Source of the DNA: Bacillota bacterium
Lineage (GTDB): Bacteria > Bacillota > Clostridia > Oscillospirales > Acutalibacteraceae
Length of the DNA: 64,000 nt
NCBI GenBank assembly: GCA_021769885.1
Contig: JAETSA010000002.1
Location: 124,001-188,000, forward strand
Reading direction: 5' to 3'
In this document: positions 17,027-24,890 of the stretch, in pieces
Layout of the letters: the number at the start of each line of letters is the position of its first letter
Position numbering within the stretch: the stretch's first letter is position 1
The notes under the pieces: generated by a model
The model's database searches: none
What the model was told of the DNA's origin: nothing
Seen by the model: the letters and a program-made list of their open reading frames with translations, nothing else
Made by a program: the position numbers and the translations under genes

Positions 17027-18287
17027 GCTGTTTTTCTCCTTTCCTTTTTTTCAGAAGAACCGTTGTGAAAATGCCGATAAACAGCAAACAAAGCAATATA
17101 ACCGACAGCAAATAGGTCAGCGACGCGCCCAAAAGCCCATAGGCGGCAACCATACGGTCACCCAGCAAAAATGCCGCCAATGCCGCACCGACATACCCAA
17201 TCAGCACATATTTTTGCTTGCGCTGAACAGTAATCATATAATACAGCAGTACGCAGACGGCATTGAAGCCGCCGCCCACAAGCACAATCATCAGCTCCGA
17301 CTTGAATGCGGTCAAATCCGTACCGTACAAAAGCGACAGCAGCGGTATACCAAGCAGCCAGCCGCCGACCAGCGCCACAACCGTAACCGCCAAAATCCAA
17401 AGCAACAGCTTTGCAATCGTGGTTAAAAAGGGCTTGTACTGATGTTCATTCCAAAACGCCGTCAATTTTGTCAAAAGCGGTCGGAATGCGAACAGACTGA
17501 ACAGATTGATGACCGAGGCAGGCATAAAGAGGATGCCGTAATACGTCTGGTATTCCGCCGACAAATGCGCATCCACCGCAAATTTCGGCGCGTTGTTGAT
17601 ATACATCATCAAAAAGGACGCCAAAAAGAGCGGAAAGCAGGATTTGAACAGTTCAAACAACGCTTTCTTATTAAAATCCACACGGCATTTTTCGAAATAC
17701 CGCCCTGTGCCTGCGTCAAAAATCACCAGCCACAAAAGCGCCAAAACCACCATTACACCGCAGGAAATCAGCAAATTCTTTGTCAACAGCAAGGACACAA
17801 GAAAACCTGCACAATACACAAACACGCGCACGGACAGCGAAAAACCTGCGACGTCCAATCTGTCGTTTTGCTGTGCCTGGCCGTTAAACACATCGCTGAA
17901 GGCTTCCACACATTTCAGGATACACAAAAGCACGACTACCCACGCTTTTTCACCGCCAAAGCCGTTTAGAAGCACATACCCAACGGTAATGAGCAGCATC
18001 AGCGCACAGGTCAAAATACGAAATGTAAAATACGAGGCAAACGTAAACTGCTTATAAATATCCGTAGACTGAAACGGTCGCACCTCAAACATACCGACAG
18101 TCAGCATCATTAAGCTGACGGAAAATCCGAGGGAAAACACCCCCGCTTCCGCATCACCCAAGGTGCGCGTAACCATCATTAAAAGCAATACGGAAACGGC
18201 CGCATTGACAAGACTGCCCATCATATTCCAAAACGCAACAGCTTTCGATGAAGGCTTTTTTTGCATCCAGGCTTCTATTATCTGCAT
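17019..18287 (-). CDS. Polysaccharide flippase (Wzx/MATE-like)
   Basis: 422 residues with about twelve hydrophobic segments and the sparse, Phe/Leu-rich sequence typical of oligosaccharide flippases of the MOP superfamily. The N-terminal segment has the usual amphipathic start (SKAVAFWNMMGSLVNAAVSV), and the C terminus ends in a Lys/Arg-rich tail. It would move lipid-linked glycan units across the membrane. First gene of the glycan operon, directly after the promoter at 18332-18360. Confidence 0.88.
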   Translation of the reverse strand: MQIIEAWMQKKPSSKAVAFWNMMGSLVNAAVSVLLLMMVTRTLGDAEAGVFSLGFSVSLMMLTVGMFEVRPFQSTDIYKQFTFASYFTFRILTCALMLLITVGYVLLNGFGGEKAWVVVLLCILKCVEAFSDVFNGQAQQNDRLDVAGFSLSVRVFVYCAGFLVSLLLTKNLLISCGVMVVLALLWLVIFDAGTGRYFEKCRVDFNKKALFELFKSCFPLFLASFLMMYINNAPKFAVDAHLSAEYQTYYGILFMPASVINLFSLFAFRPLLTKLTAFWNEHQYKPFLTTIAKLLLWILAVTVVALVGGWLLGIPLLSLLYGTDLTAFKSELMIVLVGGGFNAVCVLLYYMITVQRKQKYVLIGYVGAALAAFLLGDRMVAAYGLLGASLTYLLSVILLCLLFIGIFTTVLLKKRKGEKQLG

Positions 18288-18331
18288 TGATTTCTCCGAT
18301 TTTTAACAAAACTGACAAAATATATTGTTTT

Positions 18332-18360
18332 ATTATAGCATAGATTAAAATTTTATGCAA
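18332..18360 (-). promoter_or_regulatory. Promoter of the surface-glycan operon
   Basis: TTGCAT (18355-18360), 17-base spacer, perfect TATAAT (18332-18337) on the minus strand, about 45 bases before the flippase start. Confidence 0.8.
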
Positions 18361-18428
18361 TATCTTGTAAAGGATTCTTCTGCTCGCCCCGATTTACAGC
18401 AAAATCGCTAAAAATTATTACATCTCTT

Positions 18429-18457
18429 TTAACAAAAAGCAAAAAATCAGTTACATT
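18429..18457 (+). promoter_or_regulatory. Probable promoter of the mini ferritin-like gene
   Basis: TTAACA (18429-18434), 17-base spacer, TACATT (18452-18457), about 50 bases before the ATG at 18508. Weaker match than the divergent glycan promoter. Confidence 0.5.
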
Positions 18458-18507
18458 GAATGCACAACGGCAAGCGTGGAAATACTGATAAAAAGGAGGC
18501 GTTTACG

Positions 18508-18732
18508 ATGAAAAACGAACAGGACAGACACCGTATTGAGATTACCGTGCGCGACCGATTGCTGCGCGCGTGGGAAAATTCTATGGAAATGGCGCGGGAT
18601 TTTGAGGGCTATTCGCACGAATACAATGCAAACCCGGAATACAGCCGCGCATTCGCAAAATATGCAGTAGACGAAGCTCGGCACGCCGCAGAATTAAAAG
18701 ATATGCTGCACGAATATCAAAGTAAGCAGTAA
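18508..18732 (+). CDS. 74-residue ferritin/rubrerythrin-like mini protein
   Basis: Two predicted helices carry ferritin-like metal motifs: RAWENSMEMARDFEGYSHEY in the first and YAVDEARHAAELKDML in the second. The latter is close to the E-x-x-R-H element of rubrerythrins. A normal rubrerythrin domain has four helices, so this protein is about half a domain and may dimerise into a four-helix bundle. The start at 18508 is set by AAGGAGG nine bases upstream; an earlier in-frame ATG lacks one. It precedes a Cu/Zn superoxide dismutase gene, which fits oxygen or peroxide defence. The assignment rests on motif resemblance only, and no C-terminal rubredoxin domain is present. Confidence 0.65.
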   Translation: MKNEQDRHRIEITVRDRLLRAWENSMEMARDFEGYSHEYNANPEYSRAFAKYAVDEARHAAELKDMLHEYQSKQ

Positions 18733-18740
18733 ATAAAGCA

Positions 18741-18785
18741 AAAAATCACTCCTGTTTGCATATACTGAAAACAGGGGTGATTTTT
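18741..18785 (+). terminator. Hairpin-T-run between the mini ferritin gene and sodC
   Basis: Stem AAAAATCACTCCTGTTT / AAACAGGGGTGATTTTT with one mismatch or wobble and a 10-base loop, followed by T residues. It looks like a terminator, yet its right arm holds AGGGGTG, the only ribosome site for sodC, and the TTG start of sodC lies at the end of the T run. Confidence 0.8.
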
Positions 18786-19303
18786 TGTATACTTTTCAAA
18801 ACGAAAACGCTGATTTTGCGCGCATTTTTTTGACGCACCGCCCATATGCCGCGGCATATGTCAAGGGCAGTGCCGACTACCCGAATACAGCGGGAAGAAT
18901 CCTATTCTACCCGGCAGGCGACCGCGGGATTTTGGTCGTGTCGAACATACGCGGACTGCCCGTGGAGGACGGTGTGTGCGAACAGCACTTTTTTGCAATG
19001 CATATACACGAAAACGGTGCTTGCAGCGGCACAGCGGAAGAACCGTTTCAAGATGCGGGCGGACATTATAATCCAAAAGACTGTCCGCACCCCGCGCACG
19101 CAGGTGACCTGCCGCCTGTTTTAAGCAATGCGCGCGGCAAAGCGTTCAGCGCAGTGCTTTGCGACGGCTTCCGACTCCGAGAAATCATCGGCAAAAGCGT
19201 CATTCTGCACCGCAAGCCCGACGATTTCACATCACAGCCCGCAGGGAATGCGGGAGAACGCATCGCCTGCGGAAGAATTGTAAAGGCAATGTATCGGGGA
19301 TGA
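18785..19303 (+). CDS. sodC: Cu/Zn superoxide dismutase family protein
   Basis: 172 residues. The metal ligands of Cu/Zn SOD can be followed in order: MHIHENGAC (two Cu histidines), AGGHYNP (bridging histidine), PHPAHAGDLP (Zn histidines and aspartate) and VILHRKPDDF (last Cu histidine). Two cysteines for the usual disulfide are present (GACSG and IACGR). No signal peptide is visible, unlike most bacterial SodC proteins, so it may be cytoplasmic. Clostridial homologues have a similar short N-terminal extension, which supports the TTG start at 18785. It disproportionates superoxide if loaded with metals. Its ribosome site is inside the preceding hairpin. After the stop, an imperfect pyrimidine/purine inverted repeat (19318-19403) may end the transcript. 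Confidence 0.85.
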   Translation: MYTFQNENADFARIFLTHRPYAAAYVKGSADYPNTAGRILFYPAGDRGILVVSNIRGLPVEDGVCEQHFFAMHIHENGACSGTAEEPFQDAGGHYNPKDCPHPAHAGDLPPVLSNARGKAFSAVLCDGFRLREIIGKSVILHRKPDDFTSQPAGNAGERIACGRIVKAMYRG

Positions 19304-19403
19304 AAACGGGAATACTCTCTTATCTCTTCTCTTTTTATCTCTTCACTGAAACGACAATTCCTTTTAGAGAAAAGTGAAAGGATAAAAGTAAAAAGAGAAA
19401 AGA

Positions 19404-19453
19404 ACCAAAAAGAAACGGCAATTTCTTTTCGAAAATTGCCGTTTCTTTTTGGT
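19404..19453 (-). terminator. 21-bp perfect stem terminator next to the tRNA gene
   Basis: A perfect 21-bp inverted repeat (19404-19424 and 19433-19453) with an 8-base loop; both arms contain GAAACGGCAATTT or its complement. It touches the CCA end of the tRNA-Leu gene and ends that transcript; it may also stop sodC transcription from the other side. Confidence 0.85.
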
Positions 19454-19536
19454 GCGGATAAGAGGACTTGAACCTCCACCGAGTTGCCCCGACTAGAACC
19501 TGAATCTAGCGCGTCTGCCGATTCCGCCATATCCGC
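19450..19536 (-). tRNA. tRNA-Leu (anticodon CAG)
   Basis: Class II tRNA of 87 bases with an encoded CCA. The acceptor stem GCGGATA / TATCCGC pairs fully. The D-arm holds GGCGG..CGGCAGAC, the anticodon arm is CTAGA-TTCAGGT-TCTAG with CAG, a long variable arm follows (TCGGGGCAACTCGGTG), and the T-arm carries GGTTCAAGTCC. The promoter lies at 19641-19669. Confidence 0.97.
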
Positions 19537-19640
19537 ATATACACTCTCTAAATTTTACACGGCGAGAGAAACCGAGGCGGAGCACAAAGCTTAACCCGCA
19601 ATGCCGTTCCACATAGAAATCCTTCGCAGAACGCTCCAAT

Positions 19641-19669
19641 ATAATAGCACGATTGGCGTCGGTTGTCAA
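19641..19669 (-). promoter_or_regulatory. Promoter of tRNA-Leu
   Basis: TTGACA (19664-19669), 17-base spacer, TATTAT (19641-19646) on the minus strand, giving a leader of about 100 bases before the mature 5' end. Confidence 0.8.
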
Positions 19670-19746
19670 TCAATTTTCAAAATTTTTTAGAAAAGAATCG
19701 TGCAATCTATTTAAAGATACCTGCCCGTATGATTCTAAATTGTAAA

Positions 19747-19780
19747 AAGAAGGATGGCTCTTTGCAAAGCCATCCTTTTT
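19747..19780 (-). terminator. Terminator after the PPOx-family gene
   Basis: Stem AAGGATGGCT / AGCCATCCTT with a short loop; a T run follows on the minus strand (CTTTTTAC). It also insulates the tRNA promoter. Confidence 0.85.
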
Positions 19781-20290
19781 TCATATTGCTGATGTTGCCA
19801 TTCTGCCGAATTTCATTTCCTTGCCGTTTTCGTCGTATTTCTTACGTTTGCCTGTGATGCTCTCTATTTCGATTTTCCACACGGCGGTACGGTCAAGACT
19901 GCTTGCAACTTCGCTGTCAAAATTCGCCATATTGGTCGGCGTGTGGCGTTCGCACAGGTGCTTCAATGCGGTGATTTTCTCCTGCGCATCGGTGACCTCC
20001 GATGCCGTACCGCGCAGGATAGCGGATTCAAATTCCGTGGTAAATATATTCGGCATACGGTGCGTATCTCCGACACAGGCAAGGCAAACCTGCGGATTTG
20101 CGCGCAGGCAGTCAATCTTCTTTCCCTCTTTCGCACAATGGAAATATACCGTCTGCTGTACGCGTACAATCGAAATCGGTACGCAGTACGGCGCATTGCG
20201 CGCATCCGTCATAGAAAGCACAGCATATTCGCATTTGTCCGCAACTTCGAGTGCAAAATCTTTTGACATTTCCCGATCTTTTCTTCGCAT
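19781..20290 (-). CDS. Pyridoxamine 5'-phosphate oxidase-fold flavoprotein (NimA-like)
   Basis: 169 residues. The N terminus MRRKDREMSKDFALEVADKC and the following YAVLSM..APYCVPISIV, FHCAKEGKKIDCLRANPQVC are the hallmarks of the split-barrel FMN-binding family that includes nitroimidazole-reductase-like NimA proteins. Members reduce small molecules or bind flavin as dimers; the natural substrate is not known. Drug inactivation should not be assumed. The gene sits 38 bases after the ROK kinase gene and ends the hprK cluster. Confidence 0.88.
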   Translation of the reverse strand: MRRKDREMSKDFALEVADKCEYAVLSMTDARNAPYCVPISIVRVQQTVYFHCAKEGKKIDCLRANPQVCLACVGDTHRMPNIFTTEFESAILRGTASEVTDAQEKITALKHLCERHTPTNMANFDSEVASSLDRTAVWKIEIESITGKRKKYDENGKEMKFGRMATSAI

Positions 20291-20328
20291 ATTCTAAATC
20301 GCCTTTCAGCTGTTTGTTGTCAGAATCA

Positions 20329-21216
20329 TCACATTGCCTGCTTTGCAAGATATGCCGCGCCGAGCATACCTGCCTGGTTTTTCAGTTCGGCTTTTTTGAT
20401 TTGCACAGACTGAAAGCTGTGCATCGGACGGGCGTGGATGCGGCGGTCGATTTCGGAAATGATATAATCCTCATTCATAATGCCGCCGCCGAGGACGATG
20501 CAGGGTGGATTGAAAATAAAAATCAATGTGGTCAGCCCGCCGATGATTTCATCAATCCAATTGTCCAGAACCGCGCGGATGATTACATTGTTGAAATGCT
20601 CCGGTGCAAAAATTTCACGGCCTGTAAGCTCTTTGCCTGTTTCCTCTTTCACTGCGTTTACAAGCGCGCGGGTAGAAGCATACATTTCGTAGCATCCGTT
20701 GTTGCCGCAGGTACATTTCTTACCGCCTGTGTGGGTGACGATATGCCCAAACTCCCCTGCCGAAAAATAATCGCCTGTATAAATTTTGTCATTAATCCAC
20801 AGCGCGCCGCCGACGCCTGTGCCGTAGGTCAGGCACAAGAAATCCCGATAGCCCCGCCCTGCGCCGAATTTCGCTTCGGCAGTGGCGGCAGAGTTCACAT
20901 CGTTTTCCACATACACGGGCAGATGGAACTGCTCCTGAATTGTTTTTTTGATTTCAATTCCTGTATAATTCGGTATGTTCTCACTTGCAAAAATGATTTT
21001 GCCGAGCTCGCTGTTTACCTGCCCCGCAGTGCTGATGCCGACACAATCCACACGGTCAGCGAACGCACCGACAATCGACAGCATCTTTTGCATCAGATGC
21101 GGACCGCCGAGCTGTGCTTCCGTCGGCACTTCAAAGGATTGTTCAACAGAAAAATCCTCATTTACAATCCCGTATTTTATGGCGGTGCCGCCGATATCAA
21201 TTGCTAAAATCTGCAT
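20329..21216 (-). CDS. ROK family sugar kinase/regulator (no DNA-binding domain)
   Basis: 295 residues with the ATP-binding start MQILAIDIGGTAIKYGIV, the catalytic FASENIPNYTG and YVENDVNSAA segments, LTYGTGVGGALW, and the ROK zinc motif CTCGNNGCYEMYAS. With no helix-turn-helix it is a kinase rather than a repressor. Glucose, N-acetylmannosamine or allose are the usual substrates in this group. It is distinct from the glcK-like gene at 23925. Eight bases separate it from whiA. Confidence 0.9.
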   Translation of the reverse strand: MQILAIDIGGTAIKYGIVNEDFSVEQSFEVPTEAQLGGPHLMQKMLSIVGAFADRVDCVGISTAGQVNSELGKIIFASENIPNYTGIEIKKTIQEQFHLPVYVENDVNSAATAEAKFGAGRGYRDFLCLTYGTGVGGALWINDKIYTGDYFSAGEFGHIVTHTGGKKCTCGNNGCYEMYASTRALVNAVKEETGKELTGREIFAPEHFNNVIIRAVLDNWIDEIIGGLTTLIFIFNPPCIVLGGGIMNEDYIISEIDRRIHARPMHSFQSVQIKKAELKNQAGMLGAAYLAKQAM

Positions 21217-21223
21217 AGTGGTT

Positions 21224-22123
21224 TTACTTTCCTTCCTGTTTTTGTGCCAAAGCGCAGAGCTTTTTCAGTCGGTGGTTGACGCTTGAACGCGACATCGGCG
21301 GCGTCAGCGCGTCACCGATTTGCTGTAATGAATAATCCGGATTTTCCAGTCGGATTTCTGCAATGCTTTGCAGTTCCTCGGGCAATTCGCGAAAAGCGGC
21401 GGTTTTTTGCAGCTTCCCAATCCACTCGATTTGCTGCATTGCCGCATTCACGGTTTTATTTAAGTTGGCATTTTCAAAATTCAAACGCCGATTGACATTG
21501 TTGCGAATGTCTTTATATACAATCACATCAATAAACTCCATTACGAATTTGGACGCGCCCATAATGCCCAACAAATTTTGTATTTCCTCGGTTTTTTTGA
21601 AATACAATACGTACAGCCCGCCTCTGCGCACCTCTTTTGGGGAGAAATCGCTGTTTTCCAAAAACTTTTTGAGGTCACAGCACAAATTATAATGCGGAAC
21701 AACAAATTCCAAATGATAATTTTTTTCAGGCGAATTGACTGTGCCGCACGCCAAAAATGCACCGCGTAAAAACGCACCGACACAGCAGTCCTCCGTGATA
21801 TTTGCCCAATTTAAGCGGCGAACACGCTCCGTGCCGTCACAGCCGAATGCCGAAAGCACACGCAGGCGATCCTCGGCATCCGAAACAGATACTTTAAACT
21901 TCTTAGACGTCGCCTTTTGTATTTCCGGCGCGTGCAAACAAAGCCGCTCCGCCAAATACTGATATTTTTTGGCAACTGCTTCATTTTCTGTCGAAATGGA
22001 CAGCTCACGGCCCGAAAATGCGCGCCCAAACAGCATCAGCCCATAACTTTCCGCCAAAAGGCAGCACGGATTTTCCGCTTCGATGCGCAACAGTTCCTCT
22101 TTTAAATCTGAAGAAAAAGACAT
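21224..22123 (-). CDS. whiA: DNA-binding protein WhiA
   Basis: 299 residues. The start MSFSSDLKEELLRIEAENPCC matches the family, and AAAAGGTAA precedes the ATG. The first two thirds form the degenerate LAGLIDADG-type fold (CCVGAFLRGAFLACGTVNSPE is the most conserved piece). The C-terminal helix-turn-helix includes LPEELQSIAEIRLENPDYSL and PPMSRSSVNHRLKKL. WhiA affects cell division and chromosome segregation in Firmicutes. It starts eight bases after rapZ ends; yvcK, often found between them, is missing. Confidence 0.96.
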   Translation of the reverse strand: MSFSSDLKEELLRIEAENPCCLLAESYGLMLFGRAFSGRELSISTENEAVAKKYQYLAERLCLHAPEIQKATSKKFKVSVSDAEDRLRVLSAFGCDGTERVRRLNWANITEDCCVGAFLRGAFLACGTVNSPEKNYHLEFVVPHYNLCCDLKKFLENSDFSPKEVRRGGLYVLYFKKTEEIQNLLGIMGASKFVMEFIDVIVYKDIRNNVNRRLNFENANLNKTVNAAMQQIEWIGKLQKTAAFRELPEELQSIAEIRLENPDYSLQQIGDALTPPMSRSSVNHRLKKLCALAQKQEGK

Positions 22124-22131
22124 AGCCGTTT

Positions 22132-22992
22132 TTACCTTTTCATATCTCTGTGGAACACACTGCTGCAAGCACCGCTTTCCAGCAAATGCTTATTGATAAG
22201 CTCTGCAAATACAACCGAACGGTGCTTGCCGCCCGTACAGCCGACGGCAATGGTCAACTGACTTTTTCCCTCGCTTCTGTACAGCGGAATCAGGTAATCC
22301 AAAAGGTCGAAAAGCTTGACCTCTAACCCCCGCGCCTGCTCAAATTTCATTACGAAATTGCGGACAGGTTCTTCCAAGCCCGTGTGCTGTTTCAATTCGG
22401 GAATATAAAACGGATTGGGCAGACAACGGACGTCAAAAACCAAATCCGCCTCCTTCGGCGTACCGTATTTAAAACCGAAGGAAATGCAATAAATTTTTAA
22501 GGATTTGGATACATCGTCTAAAAAGAGCTGTGCCACGCGTTCCTTAAACTGCGAACTTTTGACCTGTGTGGTATCAATAATGTAATCCGCTTTTTGCCGT
22601 GCGGGCAAAAGCGTTTCGCGCTCGGTCTGAATTGCCTCTAAAATGGACGGTGAATCGAACATATCCGAAAGCGGATGCTTGCGGCGCGTTTCCTGATAGC
22701 GGCGCATAATGACTTCATTGTCTGCATCGATAAACAGAATCTTATATTTGACATTCATATTTTCAAGATCGCCGAGTACATCGAACAGTGCTGAAAATGA
22801 TGTGCCCAAACGAATATCCGCCACGACAGCCACGCGCTCGCGTTTTTCTTTGGATTTTAAAATCAGATTTACAAAGGTTGGAATCAGCTCCGGCGGCATA
22901 TTATCGACACAAAAATAGCCGATGTCCTCCAGCGCGTCTACCGCGGCGGATTTGCCTGCCCCCGAAAGTCCCGTTACAATCACCAATTCCAT
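22132..22992 (-). CDS. rapZ: RNase adapter/nucleotide-binding protein RapZ (YvcJ)
   Basis: 286 residues with the P-loop GLSGAGKSAAVDALED at residues about 8-23, FIDADNEVIMRRYQETRRKHPL as the Walker B region, and the C-terminal GCTGGKHRSVVFAE signature that binds UDP-GlcNAc-type ligands in characterised homologues. In Gram-positives it has been linked to competence and amino-sugar control. It lies 12 bases after murB. Confidence 0.96.
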   Translation of the reverse strand: MELVIVTGLSGAGKSAAVDALEDIGYFCVDNMPPELIPTFVNLILKSKEKRERVAVVADIRLGTSFSALFDVLGDLENMNVKYKILFIDADNEVIMRRYQETRRKHPLSDMFDSPSILEAIQTERETLLPARQKADYIIDTTQVKSSQFKERVAQLFLDDVSKSLKIYCISFGFKYGTPKEADLVFDVRCLPNPFYIPELKQHTGLEEPVRNFVMKFEQARGLEVKLFDLLDYLIPLYRSEGKSQLTIAVGCTGGKHRSVVFAELINKHLLESGACSSVFHRDMKR

Positions 22993-23004
22993 TTATTTCA
23001 CTTC

Positions 23005-23907
23005 CTATTCCATATACAGAACTTCTGTTTGTAAACGCACACCTTTTTCTGTATACACGGTTTCCTGCACACGGCGAATCAGCTCCAAAATATCTGCTGT
23101 TGTTGCGCCGCCTTTATTGATGACAAAGCCTGCGTGTTTTTCGCTCACCTGTGCGCCGCCGTGAGTCAGTCCTTTCAATCCGCATTCTTCAATCAGTGCA
23201 CCTGCAAAATACCCTGTCGGACGTTTAAAGGTACTGCCCGCACTCGGATATTCAAGCGGCTGTTTCGCTTTGCGCCGCCGCATTTTATCCTCCATTGCCG
23301 CACGGATTGCATCGGGCTCTCCCGCCTTCAGCTGTAACAGCAATTCGGTAATGATATACGCCTGCCCCGAATATACACTCTTGCGGTATCCGAGCTGCAA
23401 GTCCGCACCCGCAAACGTACCGACCGAGCCGTCGGGCGCAATGTGGCGGCAGGAAAGCAGAACATCCCGCATTTCTCCGCCGTAGGCGCCTGCATTCATA
23501 TAGGCGGCACCGCCCGCAGAACCGGGAATCCCGTAAGCAAATTCCAGCCCCGAAAGCCCGTGCTTTAACGCGAAGTTGCAAAGCGCGGTCAGAGACGCCC
23601 CCGCTTCACAGCGAATTTTCCCGTCCTCGAGCATTTCCATTTTTGCCATTGGTGCGCCGAGCCGAAATACAATCCCGCGCACGCCGCTGTCCGCCACCAA
23701 AAGATTACTGCCGTTGCCGATGACGTGATACCGAATCCCCTGCGCTTTACAGGCAATCAGCATTGCCCGCAACGCTTCTTCGCTGTTCGGCAGAATCAGT
23801 ACATCTGCATTGCCGCCCGTCTGAAAGCTGGTCACCTTGGAAAGCGGAAAATCGGTATATACATCTGCACCGAAATCATTTGCGATTTTAATAATTGCCT
23901 CGTACAA
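23005..23907 (-). CDS. murB: UDP-N-acetylenolpyruvoylglucosamine reductase
   Basis: 300 residues, FAD enzyme for the second committed step of peptidoglycan synthesis. FAD-binding parts SFQTGGNADVLILP, YHVIGNGSNLLVAD and IPGSAGGAAYMNAGAYGGEM are all present. The catalytic serine lies in SAGSTFKRP, and LIEECGLKG / VSEKHAGFVINKGGATTADI complete domain 3 of the type II enzyme. It lies between glcK and rapZ as in many Clostridia. Confidence 0.97.
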   Translation of the reverse strand: MYEAIIKIANDFGADVYTDFPLSKVTSFQTGGNADVLILPNSEEALRAMLIACKAQGIRYHVIGNGSNLLVADSGVRGIVFRLGAPMAKMEMLEDGKIRCEAGASLTALCNFALKHGLSGLEFAYGIPGSAGGAAYMNAGAYGGEMRDVLLSCRHIAPDGSVGTFAGADLQLGYRKSVYSGQAYIITELLLQLKAGEPDAIRAAMEDKMRRRKAKQPLEYPSAGSTFKRPTGYFAGALIEECGLKGLTHGGAQVSEKHAGFVINKGGATTADILELIRRVQETVYTEKGVRLQTEVLYME

Positions 23908-23924
23908 AGCGATCCCTCACATAC

Positions 23925-24872
23925 TTATTCATCCAATAATGCCGCGCCGATGACACCCGCGTCGTTGCCGAGCACGGCGGAGCAAATCTGCGTTTGTTTG
24001 CCGCAATGGATGCTGTAACGCTCTTTTAGTACATATTCGCGGACGGGTGCGAGCAACGGCTCGCCCTCACAGCCAACGCCGCCGCCGATGCATAAAACAT
24101 CGGGCTGGAAGGTATTCACAACATTGACGATGCCTGCCGAAAGGTATTTTATGTATTTATCCACAACCAGCTTTGCCGCCGTATCGCCCTGCCGCATTCC
24201 GTCAAAAGCAGTTCTGCCGTTCACCTTTTCCAAGTCATTCTCGACAATCTGCCACATCAGGGAGTCCTTATTTTCACGCATAGCGGTCTTGGTCTGCCGC
24301 ACAAGTGCCGTTGCGGACGCATAGGCCTCCCAACAGCCCTTTCTGCCGCAGGTGCAGGGTTCTCCGTCCACAACGATTACATTGTGACCCATTTCGCCTG
24401 CCGCGTCGTTACAGCCGTTCACGATTTTGCCGTTGACAATGATGCCGCTGCCGACACCCGTACCGAGCGTAATCATAACGAAATTCTCTACATTGCCGCC
24501 CGCACCCGCGACCGCCTCACCGAGTGCCGCGCAGTTTGCGTCGTTTTCAAGATAAATCGGCTTGTCAAAATATTTGGAAAGGATATCCCGCGCAGGTACT
24601 TTGTCAAAGCCTAAGTTATTTGCATATTCAATAATCCCCATACGTTTATTGACAGAGCCCGGCGTGCCGATGCCGATGGACAGAACATCGTCCATTGTGA
24701 TGCCTGCTTTTTCCACTGCTTCCTGCACGCAAGCGGCAATATCCGCCAAAATTTCGCCTGCAGGACGGGGGCAATTCGTTTTGCGCTTGCCCTTGCTGAT
24801 GATTTTATAAAACTCATCCATCACGCCTGCAACTATGTTTGTTCCGCCTAAATCCACACCGATTCTATACAT
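23925..24872 (-). CDS. glcK: ROK family glucokinase
   Basis: 315 residues. MYRIGVDLGGTNIVAGVMDE is the phosphate-binding start; IYLENDANCAALGEAVAGA, MITLGTGVGSGIIVNG and the zinc site CTCGRKGCWEAYASATALVRQ follow the pattern of Gram-positive ROK glucokinases. Phosphorylates glucose at C6 with ATP. The gene is inserted between hprK and murB, which links catabolite control with sugar phosphorylation in one transcript. Confidence 0.93.
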   Translation of the reverse strand: MYRIGVDLGGTNIVAGVMDEFYKIISKGKRKTNCPRPAGEILADIAACVQEAVEKAGITMDDVLSIGIGTPGSVNKRMGIIEYANNLGFDKVPARDILSKYFDKPIYLENDANCAALGEAVAGAGGNVENFVMITLGTGVGSGIIVNGKIVNGCNDAAGEMGHNVIVVDGEPCTCGRKGCWEAYASATALVRQTKTAMRENKDSLMWQIVENDLEKVNGRTAFDGMRQGDTAAKLVVDKYIKYLSAGIVNVVNTFQPDVLCIGGGVGCEGEPLLAPVREYVLKERYSIHCGKQTQICSAVLGNDAGVIGAALLDE

Positions 24873-24890
24873 TTGAAATGCCTCCGTATT

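Noticed and set aside
19066-19530. 154-codon minus-strand frame starting MAESADALDSG
   Set aside because: Its first part is the translated tRNA-Leu gene (MAESADALDSGSS is a well-known tRNA artefact) and the rest runs antisense to sodC.
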